This document shows, piece by piece, positions 1 through 8,375 of a stretch of DNA of 64,000 bases. Location: assembly GCA_965208945.1 (NCBI GenBank), contig OZ242366.1, forward strand, positions 4,526,001 to 4,590,000. The letters are read 5' to 3'. The notes under the pieces are model-generated. The model searched no databases and had not been told where the DNA came from. It worked only from the letters and a program-made list of their open reading frames with translations. How positions within the stretch are numbered: the stretch's first letter is position 1; each line of letters starts with the position of its first letter. Source of the stretch: JAPPLB01 sp965208945 (GTDB lineage: Bacteria > Acidobacteriota > Terriglobia > Bryobacterales > UBA6623). The position numbers and the translations under genes were made by a program.

Positions 1-524
1 GCCGCCGGATTCTCGAAAGCGATTACCCGCATCGCGACGTCAGCATCCTGGCCGCCGCCTACGAGGCCTCGGTTCCGGTTTCGGTCCACATCGGAGTCGG
101 CTACGATATCACCCACGAGCACCCCAACTGCAACGGAGCGGCGCTGGGCGAAACGAGCTATCGCGATTTTCTCATCTACACCCATGCGGTCGAGCGTCTC
201 GAAGGAGGCGTCATGCTGAGCTTCGGATCCGCGATCATGGGGCCGGAGGTTTACCTCAAGGCTCTCTCGATGGCCCGCAACGTGGCGCATCAGCAAGGGC
301 GGCGCATCGCCGACTTCACCACCGCGGTCTTCGATCTCATCCCGATCGAGGGCGACTATCACAAGGAATTGCCCAAGACCGACCCGGGATACTATTTCCG
401 GCCGCACAAGACGATCCTGGTTCGCACCGTCGCCGAGGGCGGGCGCAGCCACTACATTTGCGGTGACCACCGCGCTACCATTCCCGCTCTCCGGCAGGCC
501 TTGTCGGCGGGCGAAGCCTCATGA
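1..524 (+). CDS. 3' end of a conserved hypothetical protein (start outside window)
   Basis: The reading frame is open from base 3 and ends in TGA at 522-524; about 173 residues are visible. The fragment contains a glycine-rich stretch (SVHIGVGYDITHEHPNCNG), then GSAIMGPEVYLKALSMARN, and ends in a positively charged region. I cannot assign a family with confidence; a deoxyhypusine-synthase-like or other Rossmann-type fold is only a guess. Its stop overlaps the start of the downstream sugar kinase (ATGA, 4 bp), so the two are translationally coupled. With the SIS isomerase further downstream it probably belongs to a sugar or LPS-precursor operon. Its function remains unassigned. Confidence 0.7.
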   Translation, partial: RRILESDYPHRDVSILAAAYEASVPVSVHIGVGYDITHEHPNCNGAALGETSYRDFLIYTHAVERLEGGVMLSFGSAIMGPEVYLKALSMARNVAHQQGRRIADFTTAVFDLIPIEGDYHKELPKTDPGYYFRPHKTILVRTVAEGGRSHYICGDHRATIPALRQALSAGEAS

Positions 525-1519
525 AACCGGAGTCGCTGGTCGAAAAGTTCAAGGACATCCGTGTGCTGGTGGCGGGCGATATTTGCCTCGACCGTTGGTG
601 CCGGTACGATCCCGGCGAATCGGACCCGTCACGCGAGACCGGGATTCCGCGCGTGGGAATCGTGGGCACCGAGGTGACGCCGGGCGCGGGGGGGACGGTC
701 GCCAACAATCTCAACGCTCTCGGTGCGGGCCGTGTCGCCGTGCTGGGCGCGATCGGCCAGGACGGCTTCGGCTTCGAGCTTCAACAAGCCCTCGCGGAGC
801 GCAATATCGATTGCCGTCTTCTGGTTGCATCGACCGAGATCCAGACATTCACCTACAGCAAGTTGATCAACACGAACAGCGGCAAAGAAGACAAGCCTCG
901 TATCGACTTCATCAACCATCGCCCGCTGCCGGGCGTTGTCGAAGACCAGCTCATCGTCAACCTCCATTCGGCTTTTCAGGATTTTGATGTCATTGTCGTC
1001 TGCGACCAATCCGAAACCGAGCAGGGCGGCGTCGTCTCCAGCGCCTTTCGCGAGATCATCGCCGGCATCGCCGAACGCTGCCCCGACAAGATCGTCCTCG
1101 CCGACTCGCGCACGCGCATCGAGCGTTTCCGCAACGTCATAGCCAAGGCGAACCATCAGGAAGCGAATACGGCATGCAGGAAACTCTTCGGACGAATCGA
1201 CTTTCCGCGGTTGCGGAAGGCTATTGGCGGCGCGCCGTTGATCGTCACGCGGGGGGCCAAAGGAACTCTCCTTTTCGACGACGGACGCCGCCGGACCATC
1301 CCGGCGGTTCGGCCCGCCCGGGTCGTCGATGATTGCGGCGCCGGCGACAGCTTTACGGCCGGGCTCGTGCTGGCGCTCAAGGCGTCGGGTGACCTGGATG
1401 CGGCCGCCGAGTTTGCAAGCGTAGTCGCCAGCCTGACGATCGAGAAGCCGGGAACGGGCGCAGCAACGCCCCAGGAAGTCGTCGCGCGATGCGGCGCGGC
1501 CGGCAACGGAGCGGCGTGA
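521..1519 (+). CDS. PfkB-family carbohydrate kinase, HldE/RfaE N-domain-like
   Basis: A 332-residue ribokinase-fold sugar kinase. It opens with the VLVAGDICLDRW strand typical of RfaE/HldE kinases, has a GAGGTVANNLNALGA substrate-binding segment near residues 57-71 and the C-terminal ATP-binding and catalytic motif CGAGDSFTAG near residues 271-281, whose Asp is the usual general base. Family members phosphorylate a sugar or sugar phosphate, here plausibly D-glycero-D-manno-heptose-7-phosphate for LPS core synthesis. It overlaps the preceding gene by 4 bp and is followed, after about 360 bp, by a GmhA-like isomerase, which fits a heptose pathway. There is no C-terminal nucleotidyltransferase domain, so it is not a full HldE. 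The exact substrate is inferred. Confidence 0.85.
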   Translation: MKPESLVEKFKDIRVLVAGDICLDRWCRYDPGESDPSRETGIPRVGIVGTEVTPGAGGTVANNLNALGAGRVAVLGAIGQDGFGFELQQALAERNIDCRLLVASTEIQTFTYSKLINTNSGKEDKPRIDFINHRPLPGVVEDQLIVNLHSAFQDFDVIVVCDQSETEQGGVVSSAFREIIAGIAERCPDKIVLADSRTRIERFRNVIAKANHQEANTACRKLFGRIDFPRLRKAIGGAPLIVTRGAKGTLLFDDGRRRTIPAVRPARVVDDCGAGDSFTAGLVLALKASGDLDAAAEFASVVASLTIEKPGTGAATPQEVVARCGAAGNGAA

Positions 1520-1532
1520 CGCCGCCGCGCAA

Positions 1533-1640
1533 GAGCCGTGATTCGTATCTCGTGTTTCGTGTCTCGTGATGCAAAAACAGAATCCAGAAATGCGCACCCC
1601 GGGGGATGTGTAAAGGCCGTGATTCGTATTTTTGTGCTTC
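1533..1640. repeat. Heptamer-type repeats (TCGTGAT units), two short arrays
   Basis: Two short arrays of 7-bp units related to TCGTGAT/TCGTGTT lie just after the kinase stop, at 1541-1571 and about 1612-1640. Both begin with the signature GCCGTGATTCGTAT, the second preceded by AAAG. The same AAAGGCCGTGATTCGTG start recurs near 33768, 46872 and 48804. Confidence 0.7.
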
Positions 1641-1660
1641 CGGGCGAACTCTCCAGCGGT

Positions 1661-1816
1661 CGCAACCCTTCGGGCGATGGACGTTTGCGATCCGATTCGT
1701 TCCGTCAACGGTGCTGAGCTTGCCGCCCGCCGTGACCTCAGCTTTTTCTTCGTAGCGAGCGCAGTAGCCCGCCGCGCTTTTCCCTTTGCACGACGGGACT
1801 TTTTCCATGGGCTGCT
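1661..1816. repeat. Second dispersed repeat family, copy 1
   Basis: This 156-bp noncoding segment shares its ends with 41802-41946. Both copies begin AACCCTTCGGGCGA followed by GGAC-TTTGC and end with GGGACTTTT-CCA-GG-CTGCT. The middle is divergent. No coding capacity or perfect terminal inverted repeat was seen. With the heptamer arrays it fills the 362-bp gap 1520-1881, in which I see no gene. Confidence 0.5.
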
Positions 1817-1881
1817 ACGCTGGAAGTGTACGGCGGCATCACTCTTTTTTTCGACCTGTTACTGCTCGGCCCTGGCGTGTC

Positions 1882-2451
1882 ATGAGCTTCCCCACCGGCT
1901 ATCGAACGAAACTACTTGGGGCCTTGCAAACGATCGATGCCGCCAAAGTCGATGAAGCCATCCGCGTTTTCGCCCTGGCGCGCGAAGAAGACCGCCAGAT
2001 TTTCGTCTTCGGCAACGGGGGCAGCGCCGCTACCGCCAATCACTTCGCTTGCGACATCGTCAAAGGAGCGAGCTACGGCCGCAATCAGCGCTTCCGGATC
2101 ATGGCGCTCAGCGAGCAGATTCCCACCATGACCGCCTACGCCAACGACGTCGGTTACGACGCCGTTTTCGTGGAGCAGCTCAAGAACTTCGCGCGGCCCC
2201 GTGACGTGGCGATGGCGATCAGCGGCAGCGGCAACTCAGCCAACGTCATCCGCGCGATCGAATACGCCCGATCCGCCGGCTGCTACACCATCGGCCTCAG
2301 TGGAATGACCGGCGGCAAACTGCGTCCCCTCGTCGACCTCAGCCTGCACGTCGACGATCATCATATGGGCCGCGTCGAAGACGCCCACATGGTGATCATG
2401 CACATGATCTGCTACTACTTCATGGACACGGAAGCGCCGGCTGAAGCCTGA
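1882..2451 (+). CDS. SIS-domain phosphosugar isomerase, GmhA-like
   Basis: A 189-residue single SIS-domain protein. The motif VFGNGGSAATANHFACD (about residues 41-57) matches the phosphate-binding loop of sedoheptulose-7-phosphate isomerases, and a second loop, ISGSGNSANV, lies near residue 112. The C-terminal EDAHMVIMHMICYYF helix is also typical of GmhA (E/D-x-x-x-x-x-H). Family members interconvert sedoheptulose 7-phosphate and D-glycero-D-manno-heptose 7-phosphate, the first step to LPS core heptose. I start at ATG 1882 (MSFPTGY), because the extra upstream residues of the longer frame come from repeat-like sequence. The kinase upstream supports a heptose role. DiaA-like or other SIS functions cannot be excluded. 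Confidence 0.85.
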   Translation: MSFPTGYRTKLLGALQTIDAAKVDEAIRVFALAREEDRQIFVFGNGGSAATANHFACDIVKGASYGRNQRFRIMALSEQIPTMTAYANDVGYDAVFVEQLKNFARPRDVAMAISGSGNSANVIRAIEYARSAGCYTIGLSGMTGGKLRPLVDLSLHVDDHHMGRVEDAHMVIMHMICYYFMDTEAPAEA

Positions 2452-2489
2452 ATGGCACCCGGCCCCCGCATCGGGCCCTGGTTCGCAAG

Positions 2490-2666
2490 CCTGCATTTCT
2501 CACCACCCGACGGCCGAAGCACGCGATACGACCGCCAGGACTTCGTTGCGCTTGCTTGCCGTGCTCAACGTACTGTTCAAGTACGCCTGCGCGCGCCAAG
2601 CGGCTCGCGCCTAGTCCTGACGGCCCTCTCACCCACTTCGTCTCGCCACGTGGTGAGAAAGGCAGG
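2490..2666. mobile_element. Foldback MITE copy 1 (177 bp)
   Basis: The copy begins CCTGCATTTCTCACCAC and ends in the inverse complement with one change (GTGGTGAGAAAGGCAGG). The interior shows the family centre CGTACT-GTTCA-AGTACG. Flanks are CAAG and CTAA. It sits between two convergent genes, and the TAG stop of the MFS gene lies in the right flank immediately after the element. Confidence 0.85.
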
Positions 2667-3932
2667 CTAAGAGGTCTCTTTCGATTCGAGACGGACGGCC
2701 TGATAGCCCCCCTGGGATTTGAAGTAGAAAAACAGGGCGCCGAAGATCACGGTGAGGATGATCGGCAACACACCCACGTACTGGAAGGCGGCGGCCGCTC
2801 CATAATCCTGATACCAACCGCCCATGACCGGCAGGATGAAGGCCACGGCCAGATTGCCGGTGCCGCCCATGATGGCCAGGGTAGCCGCGCCGCCCTTCGG
2901 GAACAACTCCGATGTGACGCCGAGCATCGTCGGCCAGAAGTAGGTCTTGCCAACCCCGAAGACCGTCGCCGCCGCGAAAGCCGAGAACGGTGTGGAGGCC
3001 GCACCGAGACCGTATAGCCCGATCGCCGAAAGGACCGCGGAGCCGGTGAGCAAGCCCATCGGCGAAAACAGATGCGCCAGAGGTCCTCCGAAGAACCTCA
3101 GGACGAACATGATGCCGGCCGTGTAGACGAGAATCAGAATGCCCTGCATGCCGGTGAGGTTGGTGATGAGGGAGCCCACCCACTGGTCCGTGCCGAGTTC
3201 GGTGATGGCGGTCATCCACATGCACAGCCAAAGAAGGATGAACAGCGGCCGCAACAACTCCCGGAACATTTCGCCGGCCGATACGCCGGCGGCCACCCTT
3301 TCCGTGAGCGGGAACTTCTGGCCGAGGGACAGAACACCATAGAGCGCTCCGGGCAGCAGAATCGTGCCCAGCTTGATTTTCCAACCCAGGGTCGCGGTCG
3401 CTGCGGAGATGCTTCCCGAGTCGAGCGTCATCAGCTTGGTGATTCCGAAAGCCAGCAGTCCGCCGACGATCAATCCTCCCGGCCACCAGGCGTGCAGCAC
3501 GTTCATGCGATGGGTTTTCTCCTGCGGATAGAGTGTTGCGCACAAAGGGTTAATAACGCCTTCCACGAGCCCCTGCGAGAGTCCGATCAGCAGCATCGCT
3601 CCGAACAGCGTCACGAAGCCGGGGTCCGAATAGTAGGGATCGGCGGGGCCTGCCGGTAGCGGGGCGAACAGGACCGCGGTGACGGCAACGATGTAACCTC
3701 CGCTCGAAAACAGCAACAGGTTGCGCATGCCGAAGAAATCGACGAGCGAGCCACCGATCAGGATCGAAATGGTGAAGCCCCAGAACGCAGGACTGATGGC
3801 CCAGCCGATCTGCTCCTTGGTGAGCTGGAAGTCGGCGGCCAGCGCGTCGAGAATGTCCGCGCGAATCGAGAAGACCATCGAGGTCGTAACCAGCGCAAGG
3901 CAACTGGCGAAGAACAGTCGGCCGGGATTCAT
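2667..3932 (-). CDS. MFS transporter
   Basis: A 421-residue integral membrane protein with about 12 hydrophobic segments. After the first helix it carries the MFS-type loop GGSLVDFFGMRNLLL (about residues 61-75), equivalent to the G-x-x-x-D-R-x-G-R-R motif. A second glycine-rich half begins around residue 225. It would move a small solute, perhaps a sugar or organic acid, across the inner membrane; the substrate cannot be read from the sequence. ATG at 3932 is preceded by AGGGG at a suitable distance. The stop codon TAG falls in the flank of MITE copy 1, so the last residues may have been altered by that insertion. It is transcribed away from the ABC exporter. Confidence 0.85.
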   Translation of the reverse strand: MNPGRLFFASCLALVTTSMVFSIRADILDALAADFQLTKEQIGWAISPAFWGFTISILIGGSLVDFFGMRNLLLFSSGGYIVAVTAVLFAPLPAGPADPYYSDPGFVTLFGAMLLIGLSQGLVEGVINPLCATLYPQEKTHRMNVLHAWWPGGLIVGGLLAFGITKLMTLDSGSISAATATLGWKIKLGTILLPGALYGVLSLGQKFPLTERVAAGVSAGEMFRELLRPLFILLWLCMWMTAITELGTDQWVGSLITNLTGMQGILILVYTAGIMFVLRFFGGPLAHLFSPMGLLTGSAVLSAIGLYGLGAASTPFSAFAAATVFGVGKTYFWPTMLGVTSELFPKGGAATLAIMGGTGNLAVAFILPVMGGWYQDYGAAAAFQYVGVLPIILTVIFGALFFYFKSQGGYQAVRLESKETS

Positions 3933-4147
3933 TCAGTAAAGCCCCTGTGTTCGAGAGTCGGGAAAGCGAAAAGGACGAGACGCCTGCCTTTTCGAGCGGC
4001 GGCCTCAAAAACTACGGCAGTGTAGCGGTCCCGTCCGACGATGTCAAAAAAGCGACGGTGTCTCCTGTTGCAAGCATTGTGCCTCGCGCCGTACGCGCGT
4101 TGCGCGGAGACTGCCTGGAGGCGGTTGACTTGACTCGGGACTGATGT

Positions 4148-6139
4148 GTGGAATCACTGTCGAGCGCACGCCTGCGAGAATGGAGTGCCTGTGCCAATGC
4201 GATGAGATCACACGGCGCATTTCCAGGGCGCTATGAACGCGCCAGCGGCGGAAGGACCCGGCCCGGCGGCGAAGCTGCCAGGAAACCGTTCAGCAAGGAG
4301 CGCGCCAAGTCGCTGGCCGCCGAGGTTTGGGCGCTGGTAAAACCGCGCCGCAGAGCCATGGCCCTGGGTCTTGTATTGATCGCCGTCAGCCGCTCGTCAA
4401 GCATGGTGCTCCCGGCATCGACGAAGTTTCTGATCGACGATGTCATCGGGAAGGGAAGAGAAGATCTGCTCATTCCGCTCGTCCTGGCTGTCCTGGCCGC
4501 GACAGCGGTGCAGGGCGCTACAGCGTTCTCACTGACTCAACTGCTTTCGAAAGCAGCTCAGCGAATGATCGCCGACCTCCGGCGCCAGGTCCAGGAGCAC
4601 GTCGGGCGGTTACCGGTCGCTTACTACGACATGACCAAGACGGGGTCTCTGATCTCCCGCATCATGAGCGATGTCGAGGGTGTTCGAAACCTGGTAGGCA
4701 CCGGGCTTGTCGAGCTGGTGGGTGGGCTGCTGACAGCCGTGATCGCGCTGGGGGTGCTTTTCTGGATCAGCCCGTTGCTGGCCGGCATGGCGTTGACGAT
4801 CGTGATCTGTTTCGTGACCGTTTTCTGGTATGCGTTCAAGCATATCCGGCCGATCTTTCGGGAGCGGGGAAGAATCCGCGCTGAGGTGACCGGGCGCCTC
4901 TCGGAATCACTGAGCGGCGTGAGAGTGGTGAAGGGCTACCACGCCGAGGAACGGGAGGCCGCGGTGTTCTCACGCGGTGTTCAGCGGCTGCTGGAGAACA
5001 TTCTCAAGACCATGACGAGCACGGCGCTCGTCAGTCTCTCTGCAGTGTTGCTGCTGGGCCTGGTGGGCGCGGTCGTGATGTACGTGGGCACCCAGCAAAT
5101 CTTCGCCGGGACGATGACTCTTGGGAGCTTCGTCACCTTTACGGCCTTCGTGGCGTTCCTGGTTTCGCCGTTGTACCAGATGGTCAACATCGGAACGCAA
5201 GTGACCGAAGCGCTTGCCGGGCTCGAGCGCACCCGCGAGGTCCTCGACGAGCGCCCCGAAGACAGTGATCCGACTCGAACCGTGGCCATCGGGAAGGTTC
5301 GAGGAGAGGTTCGCTTCGACAACGTCTCGTTCGCGTACGAAGAGGGCAAATCCGTTCTCCAAGAGATATCGTTCGAGGCCAAGCCCGGCACGGTCACGGC
5401 ATTGGTCGGCCCCTCGGGTTCCGGCAAGTCAACGCTCATCGGCCTGGTGGCCGCGTTCTACAAACCGTCGTCGGGGGCCATCACCGTCGACGGCTCGGAC
5501 CTCTCAACCACGCGCCTGGCGTCCTATCGCTCACAGCTTGGCGTCGTCTTGCAGGATACGTTCCTGTTTGACGGCACGATCCGCGAAAACATCGCTTTCT
5601 CCCGGCCGGAGGCAAGCGAGGAGGAGATCATCGCCGCCGGCAGCATCGCCCGTGTCGATGAATTCGCGGAAGTGTTCGGAGACAAGTACGAAACGATTGT
5701 CGGCGAGCGCGGCGTCAAGCTTTCCGGGGGCCAGCGGCAGCGGGTGTCGATCGCACGGGCGATCCTGGCCGACCCGCGCATCCTCATTCTAGACGAAGCC
5801 ACGTCAAGCCTCGATTCCGAATCGGAAGCAATGATCCAAGAGGGGTTGTCGTACCTGATGCGAGGCAGAACGACCTTCGTGATTGCTCACAGGCTCTCGA
5901 CGATTCGCCGGGCGGATCAGATTCTCGTGATCGACGAAGGGCGCATCGTCGAACGCGGCCGGCACGACGAGCTGCTCGCTCAGGGGGGCCTTTACCACGA
6001 GTTGTACATGCGCCAGCATGGGCTCGAGCAGAACCTCTTCCTGGCGCCGGGCGAGGGCGACTCGGATGAGGGCACAGAACCGGACGATGACCCCGACCGC
6101 AGCGACCTGCTGGAAGCTCTGCGGCTGCTGCGAGAGTAA
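4148..6139 (+). CDS. ABC exporter, fused permease-ATPase (MsbA-like half transporter)
   Basis: A 663-residue half transporter. Six membrane helices occupy roughly residues 70-340, followed by a nucleotide-binding domain with Walker A GPSGSGKST (about residue 420), a Q-loop in GVVLQDTFLF, signature LSGGQRQRVSIARA (about 524), Walker B ILILDEATSSLD (about 545) and the H-loop in FVIAHRLST. MsbA-type proteins dimerise and flip lipid A or other lipids across the inner membrane at the cost of ATP. A GTG at 4148 gives the longest frame; an ATG at 4202 is equally plausible because the first 18 residues look non-conserved. It stands alone. The acidic C-terminal tail (EGDSDEGTEPDDD) is unusual. Substrate is inferred. 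Confidence 0.9.
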   Translation: MESLSSARLREWSACANAMRSHGAFPGRYERASGGRTRPGGEAARKPFSKERAKSLAAEVWALVKPRRRAMALGLVLIAVSRSSSMVLPASTKFLIDDVIGKGREDLLIPLVLAVLAATAVQGATAFSLTQLLSKAAQRMIADLRRQVQEHVGRLPVAYYDMTKTGSLISRIMSDVEGVRNLVGTGLVELVGGLLTAVIALGVLFWISPLLAGMALTIVICFVTVFWYAFKHIRPIFRERGRIRAEVTGRLSESLSGVRVVKGYHAEEREAAVFSRGVQRLLENILKTMTSTALVSLSAVLLLGLVGAVVMYVGTQQIFAGTMTLGSFVTFTAFVAFLVSPLYQMVNIGTQVTEALAGLERTREVLDERPEDSDPTRTVAIGKVRGEVRFDNVSFAYEEGKSVLQEISFEAKPGTVTALVGPSGSGKSTLIGLVAAFYKPSSGAITVDGSDLSTTRLASYRSQLGVVLQDTFLFDGTIRENIAFSRPEASEEEIIAAGSIARVDEFAEVFGDKYETIVGERGVKLSGGQRQRVSIARAILADPRILILDEATSSLDSESEAMIQEGLSYLMRGRTTFVIAHRLSTIRRADQILVIDEGRIVERGRHDELLAQGGLYHELYMRQHGLEQNLFLAPGEGDSDEGTEPDDDPDRSDLLEALRLLRE

Positions 6140-6271
6140 GCGAGTTACATATCCCAACGAGCATCGGAACGCACCGTTCCTTGACCCGGCAAAGTTGATC
6201 TTGAACTTTTCGCAGGTCGACTCTCACGACCTATCGGCCGCAAACGATAAAATGTGAATACCTTCCGCATT

Positions 6272-6348
6272 CGGGCCGTGGCGCAGCCTGGTAGCGCGCT
6301 TCCTTGGGGTGGAAGAGGTCCCGAGTTCAAATCTCGGCGGCCCGACCA
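6272..6348 (+). tRNA. tRNA-Pro (anticodon GGG)
   Basis: The 77-nt sequence folds as a cloverleaf. The acceptor stem is CGGGCCG with CGGCCCG, the discriminator is A, and CCA is encoded at 6346-6348. The anticodon arm is CTTCC-TTGGGGT-GGAAG, giving anticodon GGG, and the T arm is CCGAG-TTCAAAT-CTCGG. C1-G72 and A73 are typical of bacterial tRNA-Pro. MITE copy 2, carrying the IS, starts about 90 bp downstream. Confidence 0.95.
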
Positions 6349-6585
6349 ATCTTCTCAATCGCGTAGAGCCGTTGCCGGCGATCTTCATCGGAACGATCCC
6401 GAACTTGACAACGGTATCGACGTACGGTGGCTCTAGCCTGCATTTCTCACCACCCGGCGGTCGAAGCACGCGATACGACCGCCAAGACTTCGTTGCGCTT
6501 GCTTGCCGTGCTCAACGTGCTGTTCAAGTACGCCTGCGCGCGCCAAGCGGCTCGCGCCTTTTTCCTCCGCCCGGCTTGCGCCTAG

Positions 6586-8308
6586 CCCGCATTTCTCACC
6601 AGCGGCTTCGCGATGGGTTGAGGGAGGCCGAATAGGGTCTGAAACACGGCATTCTTCGCGACGAGGGTGAGTGAGGGCCTCTACGGGGCGTTTTGCGCTG
6701 CCCTTAGCGGCCTGCGAATGTTCGTTTTTCGGGTTGTGGCCGATTTGAGAAACACTTCGCCCCTGAGGCTGCCGACAGCCCCGTTTTTCGGTTCGCTCAC
6801 TGTTGTCAAACAGTTGCTGGTCCCGGCGGACGCAACGCCCGATACACCGCCGCGAACGCCTCCTCATCGGGGTAGCCGCTGGCCAGCGACAGGTACACCC
6901 GCCGCACGCTCACCTTCACCAGCGCGCCGATCTTCAACAGCCCACGCCGGATCGTCTCGGTCTGCGCTCGCGCCCACTGCGTGCCCTTGAGCCCCAGCCG
7001 CCGCAGCCCCACCAGCAACACATACGCCAGCGACGACAGATGCAGCCGCAACTGATTGGCCCGCAGCGTCTCCGTACTCATGCGATCCGCGAACAGACTC
7101 AACTGCTCCTTGATGCGATTCTCCGCCTCCCCGCGCCCGCAGTAGAGTTGTTCATACAACCGTTGCGGCGGCCAGCGCTCCCCGTCCAGCGACGTCACCA
7201 CGTAGCGCGGGTTCTGCTTGCCCACCAACTGTTCGGCTTTCGCCACCACCCGCCGCTCCCGGCTCCAACTCTCAAGCGTCCGATACTCGAACTCGCTGTA
7301 GACCCGCGCCGGCCGGCCCGTCTGCTGCTGCTGCCGGCTCGCCTGCTCGATGGCCTCCTCGATCAGCGACCGCAGCCGCTCGTTGCGCGCCAGCCCCACC
7401 ACATAGTCCACCCGGTTCTCTTCGCACCAACTCAGCAACTCGTCCCGACAAAACCCCGAGTCGGCTCGCAGGATGATCTTCACCTCCGGCCACACGGCCC
7501 GGAGCTGCGCCACGATCCTCTCCAACTCCTCCGCCGCCCCCGCCGCCGCGTCTTGATTCGACATCCGCTGCCGCGCGCACAACACGTGCTCGCCGCTGAA
7601 GATGTACAGCGGCAAGTAGCAGTAGTGTCTGTAGTAGCCGTGAAAGAAACGCCCCTCCTGCTGCCCGTGCAAAGGCGTGTCGGTGGCGTCGATATCGAGT
7701 AGGACCTCGGACGGCTCCTGCGAGTGTGCTTCCACGAACACGTCCACCAACAGGCGGTCGATCGCTTCGCTGACGCAACGGACCTTCTGGTAACGGTCCA
7801 CGCCATCGGTCGTTCGTTCCAGTCGCTGCAACGTGCTCTTGCCCGCCAGCGGCTGGCCGCGGTCACGCTCGCGGCGGCGCTGCCGCCCGGACACGTCGCT
7901 CTTGCCCGCCAGCAGCGCCAGCACCGGATCGCGCCGCAACTCGTCGTGATCGTTGAGGTCTTCGTATCCCAGCGCCAGCCCGTAGACCCGTTGCGAGACC
8001 AACTCTCCCACCCGGTGTTCGATGCGCCGCGGATCGCGGCCGTCCTCGAAACAGGCCGCCAAGCGCGGCAGCAGGTTGATGCGCTGGTCCACCTCGCGCA
8101 ACAGCAGCGCGCCGCCGTCGGAACTGATCACCCCGCCGTCAAAGCGGGCGCTCACCTGGCGTCGAAAATGCTTGGCAAAGGTGAAGCTGGATTGGATACA
8201 CTCTGTTGACAGAGGGCTGCTTTCGGCTTGTGGCGCTAACGTTTTGGACATAAATGTTTTATGCCACACCAGGCAGCCCTTTTCCTACCCCCTGGTGAGA
8301 TTTCCGGG
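6586..8308 (-). mobile_element. IS1380-family insertion sequence, 1723 bp, complete
   Basis: Ends are CCCGCATTTCTCACCAG (left) and, read inward from the right, CCCGGAAATCTCACCAG; 14 of 17 positions match. The target CTAG is duplicated exactly at 6582-6585 and 8309-8312. It carries a single full-length transposase gene. Both length and 4-bp duplication suit the IS1380 family. The ends closely resemble those of the MITE into which it inserted. Confidence 0.9.
6806..8251 (-). CDS. IS1380-family DDE transposase
   Basis: A 481-residue transposase with IS1380/DDE_Tnp_1 group hallmarks: N-terminal ISSDGGALLLREVDQR, then LDIDATDTPLHGQQEG with the first catalytic Asp near residue 187, IILRADSGFCRDELL with the second near 260, and YCGRGEAENRIKEQL with the Glu near 374. 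It cuts and rejoins the ends of its element. ATG 8251 is taken as the start; an in-frame GTG at 8269 is possible. No frameshift or stop interrupts the frame, so the enzyme may be active. Its start lies 57 bp inside the right end of the IS, which leaves room for little more than a promoter and a binding site. Confidence 0.95.
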   Translation of the reverse strand: MSKTLAPQAESSPLSTECIQSSFTFAKHFRRQVSARFDGGVISSDGGALLLREVDQRINLLPRLAACFEDGRDPRRIEHRVGELVSQRVYGLALGYEDLNDHDELRRDPVLALLAGKSDVSGRQRRRERDRGQPLAGKSTLQRLERTTDGVDRYQKVRCVSEAIDRLLVDVFVEAHSQEPSEVLLDIDATDTPLHGQQEGRFFHGYYRHYCYLPLYIFSGEHVLCARQRMSNQDAAAGAAEELERIVAQLRAVWPEVKIILRADSGFCRDELLSWCEENRVDYVVGLARNERLRSLIEEAIEQASRQQQQTGRPARVYSEFEYRTLESWSRERRVVAKAEQLVGKQNPRYVVTSLDGERWPPQRLYEQLYCGRGEAENRIKEQLSLFADRMSTETLRANQLRLHLSSLAYVLLVGLRRLGLKGTQWARAQTETIRRGLLKIGALVKVSVRRVYLSLASGYPDEEAFAAVYRALRPPGPATV

Positions 8309-8375
8309 CTAGTCCTGACGGCCCTCTCACCCACTCCGCCTCGCCACGTGGTGAGAAATGCAGGCTGGATGCCGG

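Larger units (their letters stand above)
6437..8364. mobile_element. Foldback MITE copy 2 (201-bp type), split by an IS1380-family element
   Basis: The left part (6437-6585) starts CCTGCATTTCTCACCAC and the right part (8313-8364) ends GTGGTGAGAAATGCAGG. Removing the IS and one CTAG restores a 201-bp element identical in layout to the copy at 61216-61416, including the 24-bp extra segment with CTCCGCCCGGCTTGCG. Outer flanks are CTAG on the left and CTGG on the right, a 4-bp duplication with one change. Confidence 0.85.

Noticed and set aside
629..1708. 359-residue frame antisense to the PfkB kinase
   Set aside because: It is the mirror of a conserved gene in GC-rich DNA and shows no protein family features; the same holds for other long antisense frames in the window.
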